NCBI RefSeq assembly: GCF_000296505.1
Contig: NZ_JH815208.1
Coordinates: 51,157 to 115,156, forward strand
Direction: 5' to 3'
DNA length: 64,000 nucleotides
From: Schaalia turicensis ACS-279-V-Col4
GTDB lineage: Bacteria; Actinomycetota; Actinomycetes; Actinomycetales; Actinomycetaceae
The position numbers and the translations under genes were made by a program. Shown one piece after another: positions 42,743-52,616 of this stretch; within the stretch, counting starts at the first letter, position 1; each line of letters begins with the position of its first letter. The notes under the pieces are model-generated. The model saw only the letters and a list, made by a program, of their open reading frames with translations, was not told the origin of the DNA and ran no database searches.

Positions 42743-43153
42743 ATGACTGAAACCCATGCTCTCGACCAAATTCTTGCCACGCTGGATCCGACAAACGCCG
42801 GCGAATACGTTTTCGCCATCGTTGACGAGGTCCCAGCAGGCACCCACCCCTTCGCCGTCATTCGTGATGAGGACAAGCTGACCGCTGTTCTTCCCGTTGA
42901 CGAAGCCGAAGCGGCCGGTCTTCCGACCGAAAAGCGCTACGCTCACATCTTCCTCGGCCTGCAGGCTGACCTTGATTCGATCGGTATTACCGCGACAATC
43001 GCACAGATCCTGTCGGCTCGTTCGATTGCAGCGAACCCGATCGCCTGCGCTCGTCACGACCACTTCTTCGTCCAGGCAGATCGTGCGCAGGAAGCTGCCG
43101 CTCTGATCGCTGATCTGGGTAAGAACGCTCGCGGATGGCTACCGAACGCCTGA
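42743..43153 (+). CDS. ACT domain-containing protein (DUF2241/ACT_7-like)
   Basis: A 136-residue protein with two ACT-like halves: TNAGEYVFAIVDEVPAG...PFAVIRDEDKLTAVLP, then YAHIFLGLQADLDSIGITATIAQIL and NPIACARHDHFFVQADRAQE. The family (CASTOR/ACT_7 type) is thought to bind small molecules such as amino acids; no enzyme domain is present. It is a single gene with its own terminator. The ATG is eight codons inside a longer frame and fits the family start. Confidence 0.85.
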   Translation: MTETHALDQILATLDPTNAGEYVFAIVDEVPAGTHPFAVIRDEDKLTAVLPVDEAEAAGLPTEKRYAHIFLGLQADLDSIGITATIAQILSARSIAANPIACARHDHFFVQADRAQEAAALIADLGKNARGWLPNA

Positions 43154-43183
43154 CGTTCACGTAGCATGTGCGCCATTTAATGT

Positions 43184-43211
43184 CGGCGAGAACCTTTCGA
43201 GGTTCTCGCCG
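43184..43211. terminator. Rho-independent terminator after the ACT gene
   Basis: Perfect 12-bp stem cggcgagaacct / aggttctcgccg, loop ttcg, followed by ATTGCGTTTT. Confidence 0.85.
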
Positions 43212-43398
43212 ATTGCGTTTTACCAGCCGAGCCCAAACAACCGCGCTTGTTCACCACCGGACCCGTACGTCCACTGGCCCGACACCAGTACTTGCGCCGG
43301 TCAGACCCCATTGCGTGTGTTGGGCATGATCGCACCCCCTGCCCGTATCGAATGCAAAGAATCGTTCACCGACTCTGGGAGAACGTGCATTTGGCAGG

Positions 43399-43404
43399 TA
43401 GAAT
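43399..43404 (+). promoter_or_regulatory. Putative -10 box for a leaderless transcript (DUF4921 gene)
   Basis: TAGAAT, seven-base gap to the ATG. Confidence 0.45.
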
Positions 43405-43411
43405 TAACCCC

Positions 43412-44731
43412 ATGGCAAAGGAGCTTTCTCGAACCGACCGTGCCATCGTGCGTTTAGCCGATGGCACGGTAAAGCAGCAGAACCTTCTCACCGGAACCGA
43501 GGTGTGGACCGTTCCTGGACGCGGTCACCGCCCGTTATCGGTTCCCCCAGCTCACCCAATGCCCATCGATCACGATCAGGATGGATGCCACTGCGCCTTC
43601 TGCGATCAGCGTTATCTTGAAACTCCGCCGGAAAAGTCCCGTTTGGTACGTGACCAGGCCGGAAACTGGAGTGAACTGACCGGACTTCCCGCTGACCAGC
43701 TTTCCACGACGACAGCGGAGTTCCGTCGCATCCCGAACCTGTTCGAAATCGTGTCCTACAACTACTGGCATCTGAACCACGGCCACGTTCCCAGCGAAGC
43801 TGAACACCGTCGCATGGCGGAATACTTGGCATCCTCCGAAGGCTACGACCATGTGATGCGCGTGGTGCACGCTCGCCTGTCGGCCTCAGGTGTCAGCGAT
43901 GGCGAAATCGACGCAATGTCGGATTCTGACAAGCTACAACAGGCGAATGGCTTCTTCTCCGGTGGCCACGACCTGATCGTTGCCCGACGCCACTACATCG
44001 ATGGCGCGAAGGACACAACGCAGCTTGCTGGTTCAGGCACAATGACTCCCGAAGAGCACTTCCAGTACACGGCGTTCACAACGCGCACGATGGCGGACCT
44101 GTACACCCTTGACCCGAATGTTCGCTACGTCGCTGCGTTCCAGAATTGGTTGAAGCCCGCGGGAGCCTCGTTCGACCACCTGCACAAGCAGTTGGTGGCG
44201 ATCGACGACTTCTCGGTGCAGACGGAAGCCGAACTGAACCGCCTGCGCTCCCAGCCAGATATTTACGACGATATTCTGACCGTCGCCGCCACGCGCAAAC
44301 TGCTGATTGCGCAGAACGACCATGCGATCGCGATGGCGGGCTTCGGACATCGTTTCCCAGGCGTCGCTATTTGGCCCCTGCATTCCCCGCGCAATCCGTG
44401 GGAAGCTTCCGAAGAGCAACTTCGCGCCGTTTCCGACCTGTTGCACGCGGTCCACGCTGCGACCGGCGCCGATGTTCCCTGCAACGAAGAGTGGTACCAT
44501 CGTCCGCCCACGGTTCGCACGCTGATGCGGTGGAGGATCCTGCTCAAGTGGCGCATTTCGACGCTGGCAGGTTTCGAGGGCGGCACACGCATTTACCTCA
44601 ACACACTTGACCCGTGGCACGTGGTCGACCGCTTGGTCCCACGCCTGGAGGAAATGCGTGCAGCAGGCACGATCGCTCCGATGAAGATCGGCGCGGAATG
44701 TCGCGTGGACCCGCAGATGCTGGCTGACTGA
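43412..44731 (+). CDS. DUF4921 family protein (galactose-1-phosphate uridylyltransferase-like fold)
   Basis: A 439-residue protein of the DUF4921 family, typical of actinomycetes. A CAFC zinc-type pair (HCAFCDQRYLETPPEKSRLV) and the second-half WLKPAGASFDHLHKQLVAID resemble GalT-like HIT enzymes, where the HxH motif carries the nucleotide intermediate; here it is HLH. The enzyme activity is not known. Family similarity starts at MAKELSRTDRAIVRL, 55 codons into a longer frame. It converges on the binding-protein gene, with 3 bp between stop codons. Confidence 0.85.
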   Translation: MAKELSRTDRAIVRLADGTVKQQNLLTGTEVWTVPGRGHRPLSVPPAHPMPIDHDQDGCHCAFCDQRYLETPPEKSRLVRDQAGNWSELTGLPADQLSTTTAEFRRIPNLFEIVSYNYWHLNHGHVPSEAEHRRMAEYLASSEGYDHVMRVVHARLSASGVSDGEIDAMSDSDKLQQANGFFSGGHDLIVARRHYIDGAKDTTQLAGSGTMTPEEHFQYTAFTTRTMADLYTLDPNVRYVAAFQNWLKPAGASFDHLHKQLVAIDDFSVQTEAELNRLRSQPDIYDDILTVAATRKLLIAQNDHAIAMAGFGHRFPGVAIWPLHSPRNPWEASEEQLRAVSDLLHAVHAATGADVPCNEEWYHRPPTVRTLMRWRILLKWRISTLAGFEGGTRIYLNTLDPWHVVDRLVPRLEEMRAAGTIAPMKIGAECRVDPQMLAD

Positions 44732-44734
44732 CGT

Positions 44735-45913
44735 TCAGCCCGCGAGCGCGCTACTCCACTGGTCGAGCGCCCACGTCGCGGCATTGGAGGACGGCTCGTT
44801 GACGGTGATGGCATCGTCTTGAGGGGTCATAAACCAGCTGGCCGGAGTGTTTTCGCCGGCGCTTTCTTCCAGCGGGTAGACGACTCCGTCCTGCGCTAGC
44901 GCGTGTTGCCCGTCCCAGCTCAAGAGCCACGCGGCTAGGGAGCGGACACCGTCAAGCTGGGTGGTCTGCGCGGTGGGCGCAATGTACAGGTATCGGGTGA
45001 CACAGCTGCTTCCCATTGCGACGCCCTGGGATTCGATGCCGGTGTTCGACGTTGTGCGAGCAAGTTCGCGCATGGAGCCGACCATGTAGGGCAGTCGTTT
45101 CGCGGGTGCGACGACCGTTTGGGCTCCACTGAGTTCTGTGGCGTCTTTTTGTGCTTCAACTCCGCCCGTGAGCGAGGTTCCTGTCCATGTGGCTAAGGCG
45201 GCCTCGTCGTTTTCGATCATCACCGAAGCGGCTTTGAGCGCGCCCACCCACTGGCCGAATCCTTCGCCGTAGGAGGTGGCGACGCCGTCGATGAACGCTC
45301 GCCCGATGTCGGATGACACGGGGTCGGGGACAATCAGCGAGGCCGCATCACCGGGATTGCGTAGCGTTTCGAGTCCACTTGGGAGGGCATATCCGTTGAC
45401 GCTCATCCAGGCTTTGTCGATGAGGACGCACACGTCGTTGCGCCCGTACGCCAACGCCGAGGCGGTTGCGGCTACTTCGGTGCCCGGGGTTGGCGTCAGA
45501 GAGAAGAGTGCGTCCGTCGCCAGTTGTGCTGAAGAATTCACGAGGCTCGGCCTGTCGATTCCGAGCACTGCATCGATGTGCTGGCCATCGAGAGCGAAGG
45601 CGGAATCAATCACCTGTTGCGCGACGTCGTAGCCGGTTGCTTGGTGGAACGCCTCAATAACTGAGTCGGGAAGTTTTTCTGCCTGAGTGACACCGATGGT
45701 GATAGTGCCTGTTCCTTTGGACGGTTCGGGGGCGCCAAGGGTGGAGGCGTTCTCGGACTGCTGGCCGGATGTGGAGTCGGACGAGTGTGGAGATGAGCCG
45801 ATCGGTCGCGAGAACGGGTCGGTTCCTGAGCCGATGGACGAAGAGCATGCGCTCAGCGCCATGCACATCACGACAATTGCGACGGATGTGGGCATTACGC
45901 GACGCAGGTTCAC
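44735..45913 (-). CDS. Extracellular solute-binding lipoprotein (thiamine-binding-like)
   Basis: A 392-residue lipoprotein with signal peptide and lipobox (MNLRRVMPTSVAIVVMCMAL, then SAC with the acylated Cys) and a Ser/Pro-rich linker. The body resembles periplasmic-binding-protein class 2, most like thiamine/Fe3+ binding proteins: ALAYGRNDVCVLIDKAWM, LPSGLETLRNP, ASLIVPDPVSSDIGRAFIDG. The GTG after GAGGAGCTTAAA was chosen over an ATG 25 codons upstream that would spoil the signal peptide. No permease or ATPase gene is adjacent, so it is an orphan; its ligand is inferred. Confidence 0.85.
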   Translation of the reverse strand: MNLRRVMPTSVAIVVMCMALSACSSSIGSGTDPFSRPIGSSPHSSDSTSGQQSENASTLGAPEPSKGTGTITIGVTQAEKLPDSVIEAFHQATGYDVAQQVIDSAFALDGQHIDAVLGIDRPSLVNSSAQLATDALFSLTPTPGTEVAATASALAYGRNDVCVLIDKAWMSVNGYALPSGLETLRNPGDAASLIVPDPVSSDIGRAFIDGVATSYGEGFGQWVGALKAASVMIENDEAALATWTGTSLTGGVEAQKDATELSGAQTVVAPAKRLPYMVGSMRELARTTSNTGIESQGVAMGSSCVTRYLYIAPTAQTTQLDGVRSLAAWLLSWDGQHALAQDGVVYPLEESAGENTPASWFMTPQDDAITVNEPSSNAATWALDQWSSALAG

Positions 45914-46065
45914 TTTAAGCTCCTCGGATCTGGATCCCAACACCCCAAGTCTACGGCTCGCGTGTGGAATCGTGGCACTCGGGTGCACTCTTCACGTGTC
46001 GTGGGGCATGATTGAAGCAGGAATTTACCGCACGTGGTGTGTTGTCGACAGAATTGGAGTGTCCC

Positions 46066-46323
46066 ATGGAGGATTTCGGCTGGAAGATTGCAAGCGCTGG
46101 AGCGATGGCTCTTTCTGCTCTTGCCGCAGGAAAGGTCACTGAGCTCGGCTGGAAGCTGGTGACGGGACACGATATTCCGCGTGAAGACGATGACGAGGCC
46201 GCGATGGTGTCGCTGGTTCTCTTCGCCGCTACGTCGGCGGCGATCGTAGCGGTTGCTCAGCGTTATGCTCTGCGAGGCGCCAAGAAGTGGTACGGTCCGC
46301 GCGCTCCTCAGATTGAGGACTGA
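46066..46323 (+). CDS. DUF4235 family membrane protein
   Basis: An 85-residue protein with two hydrophobic helices (KIASAGAMALSALAAGKVTE and AAMVSLVLFAATSAAIVAVA) and the DUF4235 pattern GWKLVTGHDIPREDDDEA. The family is found in actinobacteria and its function is unknown. GGAG lies before the ATG; the 18 codons upstream in frame are less likely. Divergent from the lipoprotein gene. Confidence 0.8.
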   Translation: MEDFGWKIASAGAMALSALAAGKVTELGWKLVTGHDIPREDDDEAAMVSLVLFAATSAAIVAVAQRYALRGAKKWYGPRAPQIED

Positions 46324-46416
46324 CAGCTCTTTTTCAGACGCTGAATCTGAGCGCTTCGGCGTGATCACTCGGGCGTGGCTCTGGACTTGATGTCCCCTTT
46401 GACTCAGCCGTGATTG

Positions 46417-46809
46417 CTACAGCGCGGAGTCGCGATCAGCTTTCAACCCCGGAATAACGGGGAAGAACGTGGTCAGGTCAGTGCGCTCACCGGTCGCCTG
46501 AACGCGCCCATCCCCTGTTGCTTCGTCCCAGGTAATGATGCCTGTGGCCAGTTGTAACCACACCTGCATAGTCGTTTCGACGACTGCGGGTGGCGTCCCA
46601 CGACGATGCGTTGTACCCGTAATAATCTGAACCGCGCCCGCAGGTGGGACACGCACCTCGACCGAACGGCCGGGGTGTAAAACTGCGAGTTCCTCAAGAG
46701 TGAAACGCACCGCTGTTAAAAGAATGGCACGTTTCGTTTCATCCCGCTCACGCATCCACGTGCGCAGAGCATTCATGCCCTGATCGGTTGGAATCTTCCG
46801 GTTAGCCAT
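46417..46809 (-). CDS. Sterol carrier (SCP2)-like family protein
   Basis: A 130-residue cytosolic protein that resembles the SCP2-like family of actinobacteria: ALRTWMRERDETKRAILLTAV, FTLEELAVLHPGRSVEVRVP, then AVVETTMQVWLQLATGIITW. SCP2 folds bind lipids, but in these proteins no ligand is known. Family similarity begins at MANRKIP, which has TACGAT six bases upstream and no ribosome-binding site, another leaderless candidate. Confidence 0.8.
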   Translation of the reverse strand: MANRKIPTDQGMNALRTWMRERDETKRAILLTAVRFTLEELAVLHPGRSVEVRVPPAGAVQIITGTTHRRGTPPAVVETTMQVWLQLATGIITWDEATGDGRVQATGERTDLTTFFPVIPGLKADRDSAL

Positions 46810-46815
46810 AGTGCA

Positions 46816-46821
46816 ATCGTA
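46816..46821 (-). promoter_or_regulatory. Putative -10 box for a leaderless transcript (SCP2-like gene)
   Basis: TACGAT on the minus strand, six-base gap to the ATG. Confidence 0.55.
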
Positions 46822-46969
46822 GTCGCCCGGCATTTTCGGGGCTGAATGCGGGTAGACCCCTATATCTTTATTCGCTACTCTCAGACAGGCTAGACACGTA
46901 AAGTCGCTCATAGAGTGCCCATCGATGATGCGGGGCTAAAGCTTCGCTCCTCATTTATTAAGGAGATGC

Positions 46970-47974
46970 ATGAACCAGGCAGGCTCTGTTGAGCGCCCAA
47001 GCGACGCTGAAAAGCCAGCAGGCACTATGCCTCCATGCGCCTCGTACACTCCTTCAGCTGTCGATAGACTCTTCATCCCCGCAAGTGTCGCCGATATTCC
47101 CGAGGCCTCGCGCTACTGCTGGGATGCCGACGTTCTGCTGGAACTGTCAGGCGCTGATCGTATTGGTGAAATCAGCGCACGTCGTACGCAGTTCTTCGAT
47201 GACCTTGGCGATTTAGCCGATGAGGTAACAGACTCGTTCTTTTCCCTTGACTCCTGGGGACATGCGTTCGGTCACCGACTGCGTGAAGCTGTCGAACGGC
47301 GTCAGACGTTGTGGCTGGGAATCTTGCCCGCGCACCTGTTAGAGAAGCTCCGTACTTTTGCTGGCGACCCCGCGCTTGTTCGAGTTGCGGGCGTTCCGTT
47401 GGACGACGGATCTTTGCCGGTTGCTATCAACCCGATTGCTCTGATCAATCAGTGGAAGACGTCTGAGGTCACTCGCCGGTATCTGCAGCGTGTTCTTACG
47501 GGCGCGGATTCTCTCCGCGCGACGAGAACCGCCATCCATGCCTTGCGGGAGGCTGGCGTGGCTTTCCGTGACCGCTCATTCGCTATTCGAATGATGGTCA
47601 ATCCGACGTTCTTGGCGTACCTGGTTGTGTTCGTCTACTCGTCACTGCGGGCACTACCGGTTGCTTTTGTTCCGGGGTTCCACGGGAAAGTCTGGGTTCT
47701 CTGGTCGATCGACATGATCACCGCTATTCCCTACACATGGGGCGTTCTGGCGATGGTTGCTGGTCGCACGTTCTTTAAACGCGTCATGGGGTTGATTGTC
47801 ACTATCGTGACCTTCGTGTCCCCCTACGTGTATTTCTGGATGCACGGGCGTCACTATCCACCAATGGTGATCGTGTTCGTCGCCGCGATGATTATTGGCG
47901 CCATCGCGTTAGAAGGATTCCGCTGGTGGCGCGACCGCGTCGTGAAACGCACGCTTGTGAATTCGGTGAGTTAA
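46970..47974 (+). CDS. Membrane protein of unknown function
   Basis: A 334-residue protein whose first 200 residues are soluble and helical (SGADRIGEISARRTQFFDDL, LWLGILPAHLLEKLRTFA) and whose end has four membrane helices (FLAYLVVFVYSSLRALPVAF, KVWVLWSIDMITAIPYTWGV, MGLIVTIVTFVSPYVYFW, MVIVFVAAMIIGAIALEGF) and a basic tail. AAGGAGATGC precedes the ATG. It converges with the phosphatidylcholine synthase gene. I do not recognise a family. Confidence 0.75.
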   Translation: MNQAGSVERPSDAEKPAGTMPPCASYTPSAVDRLFIPASVADIPEASRYCWDADVLLELSGADRIGEISARRTQFFDDLGDLADEVTDSFFSLDSWGHAFGHRLREAVERRQTLWLGILPAHLLEKLRTFAGDPALVRVAGVPLDDGSLPVAINPIALINQWKTSEVTRRYLQRVLTGADSLRATRTAIHALREAGVAFRDRSFAIRMMVNPTFLAYLVVFVYSSLRALPVAFVPGFHGKVWVLWSIDMITAIPYTWGVLAMVAGRTFFKRVMGLIVTIVTFVSPYVYFWMHGRHYPPMVIVFVAAMIIGAIALEGFRWWRDRVVKRTLVNSVS

Positions 47975-48006
47975 AGCGTCACTCGGCTGATCTCACTGCC
48001 CTGAAG

Positions 48007-48810
48007 TCACTTCGCAGAAACGGCGGGCCCCTGATAGGTGCGCACGAACCCGGTGAAGAGGAACCACGCGGATGAAATCCAGAAGATGATGTTCGCCCAC
48101 ATCGGGATAGTGGGGAAGACTGCGACCATGAAACAGGTGACGGCAATCCAGATGACTGTGACGATGATGTTCGAGGTGCGGTTCTTCTCTACTCGCATCG
48201 GATGCGTGAAATAGAGGGGAACCAAGGTCAATACCGCCAGCATCAGCGTTGTCACGACGTTCATCCACGCCGGCGACTGGGTAATGTACATCGTCACGGC
48301 AACGATGTTCCAGGCTGCGGGGAAGCCGACGAAGTAGTTGTCGCTCGACTTTTCCCCATCGTTGGCGTAGCAGAACACCGAGGACACGGTTGCGACGATC
48401 GCCATCAGCATCGCAACCCACTTCGGACCAAACGGCAGGTAAAGGTACATGAATACTGCCGGCAGGAACGTCCACGTGATGTAGTCGATGATGTTATCCA
48501 GAACCGACCCGTCGAACCACGGGATCACTTGGCGTACGCAGGCTTTACGTGCACACGTGCCATCCACGCCGTCGACGATCATGGAGATGCCCAGCCATAG
48601 CCACATCAGTTTGATCTGACCTTCAACAAGCGCGACGGCCGCGAGGCAGGCAAAGACAAGGCCCGACATGGTCAGACCATGAACTGCCCAAGCTGCGATA
48701 ACTCGTTTAATACCAGCGGGTCCACATTCGCCTGTTGTGGGAGTTGGGGCAGGTAATGAAGAATCATTGTGATCGGAATTCTCCGCCGTATTCGTCATAC
48801 CAGTGGTCAC
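48007..48810 (-). CDS. pcs: Phosphatidylcholine synthase (CDP-alcohol phosphatidyltransferase)
   Basis: A 267-residue integral membrane enzyme with the CDP-alcohol phosphotransferase motif in the Pcs form: DGVDGTCARKACVRQVIPWF, then DGSVLDNIIDYITW. The 12-residue gap between AR and G, the LDN.IDY.T sequence, YYAD-like FCYANDGEKSSDNYFVGFPA and THPMRVEKNR match rhizobial Pcs, which joins CDP-diacylglycerol and choline to give phosphatidylcholine. About eight membrane helices. GTG start six bases after GGAG; a second Met four codons later is possible. It stands alone. Confidence 0.85.
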   Translation of the reverse strand: MTTGMTNTAENSDHNDSSLPAPTPTTGECGPAGIKRVIAAWAVHGLTMSGLVFACLAAVALVEGQIKLMWLWLGISMIVDGVDGTCARKACVRQVIPWFDGSVLDNIIDYITWTFLPAVFMYLYLPFGPKWVAMLMAIVATVSSVFCYANDGEKSSDNYFVGFPAAWNIVAVTMYITQSPAWMNVVTTLMLAVLTLVPLYFTHPMRVEKNRTSNIIVTVIWIAVTCFMVAVFPTIPMWANIIFWISSAWFLFTGFVRTYQGPAVSAK

Positions 48811-49038
48811 GTCATGCTCCAGTCAGTCGTTTTTGGGATGAACTGGAACCAGTTTCACCCTTCACGTCGACAAAGTGTAGCGATCACGCCGGTGTTCAGG
48901 GAAGAATCAGGGCTACCCCCAAAACGAATCATAAGCAAGGCGAGACTCTCGTCTCTTTTCTCATTCATTCCTCGCGATGCTCACTGTCGGTGTTAGTCCG
49001 GGCACCATCGCATTAACGGTATACCAATACAACACAGA

Positions 49039-49073
49039 CCCGGGGTGGGTGCGGTTTGTGCACCCACCCCGGG
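49039..49073. terminator. Terminator hairpin after purL
   Basis: Perfect 14-bp stem cccggggtgggtgc / gcacccaccccggg with a 7-base loop, just downstream of the purL stop; end of the pur cluster. Confidence 0.75.
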
Positions 49074-49094
49074 CCGTATGAGTTCAGTCGTATT

Positions 49095-51467
49095 TCAGAA
49101 TCGGTCTCGCAGGGCAGCTTCTGACTGAGCGCGAAGGTCGTCCAGGTCGGCGATCCAACCAACAGACTCTCCCGAGTCAGCGAGCAGATCAGAGCCGTGA
49201 AGAACCAGCATGTCACCACCGGTCGTACCGATGCGAGCAAAGTCAATGCCTTCTGCCTGGCAGGCAGCGTAGACCGCGTCAAGTGCACCTTCAGGAACGG
49301 CGATGATCGCTCGTGCCTGCGACTCGGAGAAGAGCATGTCGAAGTCGCTCAGACCGTTCTGACCCTGTGCACCGGTCAGGTCGAAGGCACCGCCAATTCC
49401 GAAGCGGAGCACCGAATCAACGAGAGCCTGTGCCAAGCCACCGTTCGACAGGTCGTGTGCCGAGCGGATCAGCGGGCGACCATCCGGACCATCGGCCTCG
49501 GACAGGGCACGGACCACGTTGCCGAGGGCAACTTCAGCCTTCAGATCCACCTTCGGCGGGCGACCGCCCAGGTGATCGTGGCAGATACGTGCCCACGCGG
49601 AACCGTCGAGTTCCTCTTGAGTCTGGCCGAGCAGAATGACTGCCAGGCCTTCCTCGGTGAAGCCGGACGGGTTCGCGCGCGTCACGTCCTTCATGATGCC
49701 GAGCATACCCACAACCGGCGTCGGGTTAATCGACGAGGTCGGAAGGTTCTTCTCGGTACCGGATGAGTTGTAGAGTGACACGTTACCGCCGGTGACGGGC
49801 ACGCCCAATTCGATGCAGCCGTCGGCCAGACCCGTCATTGCAGTAACCAGCTGCCACATGGCGTCGGTGTCTTCGGGGTTACCGAAATTGAGGCAGTCGG
49901 TAATCGCGACCGGTTCGGCACCAACGATGGCGACGTTTCGGTAGGATTCCGCGAGTGCTTGTAGCGCACCTTCACGAGGATCGAGCTTCGTATACCAGCC
50001 GTTTGCGTCGGTGGCCAGGGCAACGCCGAGACCGGTTTCTTCGTCGACGCGGATAACGCCGGCATCATCGGGCTGAGCAAGAGCGGTGTTGCCCTGCACG
50101 TAGCGGTCATACTGGTCGGTGACCCAAGCCTTAGAGGCTTGGTTAACGTTGGAGATCACCGCGTTGATATCCGCGAGCAGTTCTCCACCAGTTTCGGGAC
50201 GCTTCAGGGATGCGGACGTGTTCGCCTGCAGTTCGTCCTGCCATGCTGGGCGGGCGTAGGGACGGTCGTAGACCGGGCCGTCATGGGCAACGGTCTTCGG
50301 GTCAACGTCGACGATGCGGTGTCCGAAGTGGTCGATGGTCAGGCGACCGTCACCGGTCAGCGTGCCAATGATCGACGCCTCGACGTCCCACTTGTTGATG
50401 ATCTCGAAGAAACGTTCCTTATCTTCGGGGGTCACGATCGCCATCATGCGTTCCTGCGACTCGGACATCAGGATTTCGCCTGCGGTCAGGGTCGGGTCAC
50501 GCAACAGCACGTTCTCAAGGTCGACGTGCATACCAGAATCGCCGTTAGAGGCCAGCTCGGAGGTGGCGCAGGAAATACCTGCGGCGCCGAGGTCCTGGAT
50601 ACCCTGAACGACGTCCGCTTTGAACAGGTCGAGGCAACATTCGATGAGGACCTTCTCCATGAAGGGGTCACCGACCTGCACGGAGGGACGCTTGGCGGGC
50701 ATGCCGTCTTCGAAGGTTTCGGACGCCAGAATCGATGCGCCACCGATGCCGTCACCGCCGGTGCGCGCGCCGAAGAGGACAACCAGGTTGCCTTCACCGG
50801 TTGCGTTTGCCAGGTGAATGTCGTCGTGACGCAGGGTACCGACGCAGAGTGCATTGACCAGCGGGTTGCCCTGGTAGGACGGGTCAAATTCAGTTTCACC
50901 ACCGATATTCGGCAGGCCGAGGCAGTTGCCGTAGCCACCCACGCCGGAAACCACACCGTGAACGACGCGCGGGGTATCCGGGTGGTCAACCGCGCCGAAA
51001 CGTAGCTGATCCATGACGGCGACCGGGCGCGCGCCCATGGAGATAATGTCGCGGACAATACCGCCGACGCCGGTTGCAGCACCCTGGTAGGGCTCAACGA
51101 ACGACGGATGGTTGTGCGACTCAACCTTAAAGGTAACCGCCCACCCGTTACCGATGTCGACGACGCCAGCGTTCTGCCCCATGCCGACCAACAGGTGGCG
51201 CTTCATTTCTTCGGTGGTGCGCTCGCCGAACTGCTCAGCGAGGTGCTTCTTCGATGACTTGTAGCTGCAGTGCTCTGACCACATGACGGAGTACATCGCC
51301 AGCTCAGCGTTCGTGGGGCGACGACCTAATATCTCGCAGATCTTGGCGTATTCGTCTTCCTTCAGGCCCAGTTCTTTCCAGGGCATATCTTTCGTGGGGG
51401 TTGCGGCCGCATCTTCTGTCGTATCCGGCAATTCCCGAGGATTCTCTGCTTTGACCTTCGCGGTCAT
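49095..51467 (-). CDS. purL: Phosphoribosylformylglycinamidine synthase subunit PurL
   Basis: A 790-residue small-type PurL, the synthetase subunit that works with PurQ and PurS to turn FGAR into FGAM in purine synthesis. Seen are [13 protein letters not shown], the ATP-binding [55 protein letters not shown], and [14 protein letters not shown]. Length is right for the family. GGAG precedes the ATG. It ends the purD-purC-purS-purQ-purL cluster and is separated from purQ by 103 bp that contain a small hairpin. Confidence 0.97.
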   Translation of the reverse strand: MTAKVKAENPRELPDTTEDAAATPTKDMPWKELGLKEDEYAKICEILGRRPTNAELAMYSVMWSEHCSYKSSKKHLAEQFGERTTEEMKRHLLVGMGQNAGVVDIGNGWAVTFKVESHNHPSFVEPYQGAATGVGGIVRDIISMGARPVAVMDQLRFGAVDHPDTPRVVHGVVSGVGGYGNCLGLPNIGGETEFDPSYQGNPLVNALCVGTLRHDDIHLANATGEGNLVVLFGARTGGDGIGGASILASETFEDGMPAKRPSVQVGDPFMEKVLIECCLDLFKADVVQGIQDLGAAGISCATSELASNGDSGMHVDLENVLLRDPTLTAGEILMSESQERMMAIVTPEDKERFFEIINKWDVEASIIGTLTGDGRLTIDHFGHRIVDVDPKTVAHDGPVYDRPYARPAWQDELQANTSASLKRPETGGELLADINAVISNVNQASKAWVTDQYDRYVQGNTALAQPDDAGVIRVDEETGLGVALATDANGWYTKLDPREGALQALAESYRNVAIVGAEPVAITDCLNFGNPEDTDAMWQLVTAMTGLADGCIELGVPVTGGNVSLYNSSGTEKNLPTSSINPTPVVGMLGIMKDVTRANPSGFTEEGLAVILLGQTQEELDGSAWARICHDHLGGRPPKVDLKAEVALGNVVRALSEADGPDGRPLIRSAHDLSNGGLAQALVDSVLRFGIGGAFDLTGAQGQNGLSDFDMLFSESQARAIIAVPEGALDAVYAACQAEGIDFARIGTTGGDMLVLHGSDLLADSGESVGWIADLDDLRAQSEAALRDRF

Positions 51468-51536
51468 ACCTGCTCCATTCGTTACGCACGTTTCGGTTCG
51501 CGTCTATGAACGTTTCGTGAAAAATTCAGCGGGCGC

Positions 51537-51560
51537 GGCCTCGTATCTATTCACGAGGCC
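51537..51560. other. Small inverted repeat between purL and purQ
   Basis: ggcctcgt / acgaggcc, 8-bp stem with an 8-base loop. It contains the recurrent motif attcacgaggcc. It could be a weak terminator or processing site. Confidence 0.5.
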
Positions 51561-51570
51561 ACACGTCGGA

Positions 51571-52278
51571 TTACCCCACTAATCCCATCAGGGCGGACTG
51601 GAAGATCTTCAGGCCTTCGGTACCACCGTGTCCGGAGTGCACGCCATCCTTCGTGGCCAGCGGACCAAAGCCCGCTTCGGTCGCGTGTTCGGGGTGTGGC
51701 ATCAGACCAACGACATTGCCCGCAGCATTTGTCACGCCAGCAATATCGTCCGCGGAACCATTCGGGTTCAGGCCGATGTAGCGGAAGACGATGTGGCCTT
51801 CACCTTCGAGACGCTCCAGCTCAGCCGGGGAGGCTTGGAAGTTGCCTTCACCGTTCTTCAGCGGAACCGTGAAGTGCTCGCCAGCGCTAAACGCACGTGT
51901 CCACGCGGTATCGGCGTTTTCGACGCGCAGTTCCTGGTCGCGGCAGAAGAACTTCTGATGATCGTTACGGATCAGAGCGCCGGGAAGCAGGTGCGCTTCG
52001 CAGAGAACCTGGAAGCCATTGCAGATGCCAAGAACGGGCATACCCTTACCGGCTGCCTCGACAATTTCACCCATCACGGGAGCAGTCGCAGCAATTGCGC
52101 CACACCGCAGGTAGTCGCCGTAGGAGAAACCACCGGGGATGACGACCGCGTCAACGCTGTGCAGGTCGGCATCCTTATGCCAGAGAGCGACGGGCTCGCC
52201 ACCGGCAAGGCGGACGGCGCGCGCAGCATCCCGGTCATCCAAGGTGCCCGGGAAGGTAACAACACCAATGCGGGTCAC
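51571..52278 (-). CDS. purQ: Phosphoribosylformylglycinamidine synthase subunit PurQ
   Basis: A 235-residue class I glutaminase that feeds ammonia to PurL. The nucleophile Cys lies in [21 protein letters not shown], and the His and Glu of the triad in [12 protein letters not shown]. The N-terminal [20 protein letters not shown] is typical of PurQ. It overlaps purS by four bases. Confidence 0.97.
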   Translation of the reverse strand: MTRIGVVTFPGTLDDRDAARAVRLAGGEPVALWHKDADLHSVDAVVIPGGFSYGDYLRCGAIAATAPVMGEIVEAAGKGMPVLGICNGFQVLCEAHLLPGALIRNDHQKFFCRDQELRVENADTAWTRAFSAGEHFTVPLKNGEGNFQASPAELERLEGEGHIVFRYIGLNPNGSADDIAGVTNAAGNVVGLMPHPEHATEAGFGPLATKDGVHSGHGGTEGLKIFQSALMGLVG

Positions 52279-52541
52279 TTGGTGGCCTCGCCTTCATCCA
52301 GCGCCTCGACGCGGACGACATCTTCGATGATCGGGTTCGACAGAACCTCTTCAGCTGCCTTGCGGGCATCCGCGAGAAGTTCCTCGGTGACCGGGCCGTC
52401 AACCGTCAGGTGGAAGCACTTGCCCTGGCGAACAGAAGCAAAGCTTGTGATTCCAAGCCTCGGAAGTGCAGATCCCACTGCCTTACCCTGGGGATCCAGG
52501 ATTTCCGGCTTCGGCATCACTTCCACGATGATTCGCCCCAC
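52275..52541 (-). CDS. purS: Phosphoribosylformylglycinamidine synthase subunit PurS
   Basis: An 88-residue PurS, the small subunit that joins PurQ to PurL. The family pattern is clear: [51 protein letters not shown] and [11 protein letters not shown]. The stop overlaps the start of purQ. Confidence 0.95.
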   Translation of the reverse strand: MGRIIVEVMPKPEILDPQGKAVGSALPRLGITSFASVRQGKCFHLTVDGPVTEELLADARKAAEEVLSNPIIEDVVRVEALDEGEATK

Positions 52542-52616
52542 GGCGTCCTCCTATTGTGCGTGCGGAATTTCCGCGTGTTGGGTGACGGGCTTGACCCGCT
52601 TAATTGGTGGTGATGG

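Noticed and set aside
45914..46065. TPP riboswitch before the thiamine-type binding lipoprotein gene
   Set aside because: The conserved CTGAGA and downstream core are not found on the minus strand.
31351..47376. Repeated cgcgcttgttc word seen at several places
   Set aside because: Most copies are in coding sequence and reflect frequent codon pairs (Ala-Leu-Val), so it is not a dispersed element.
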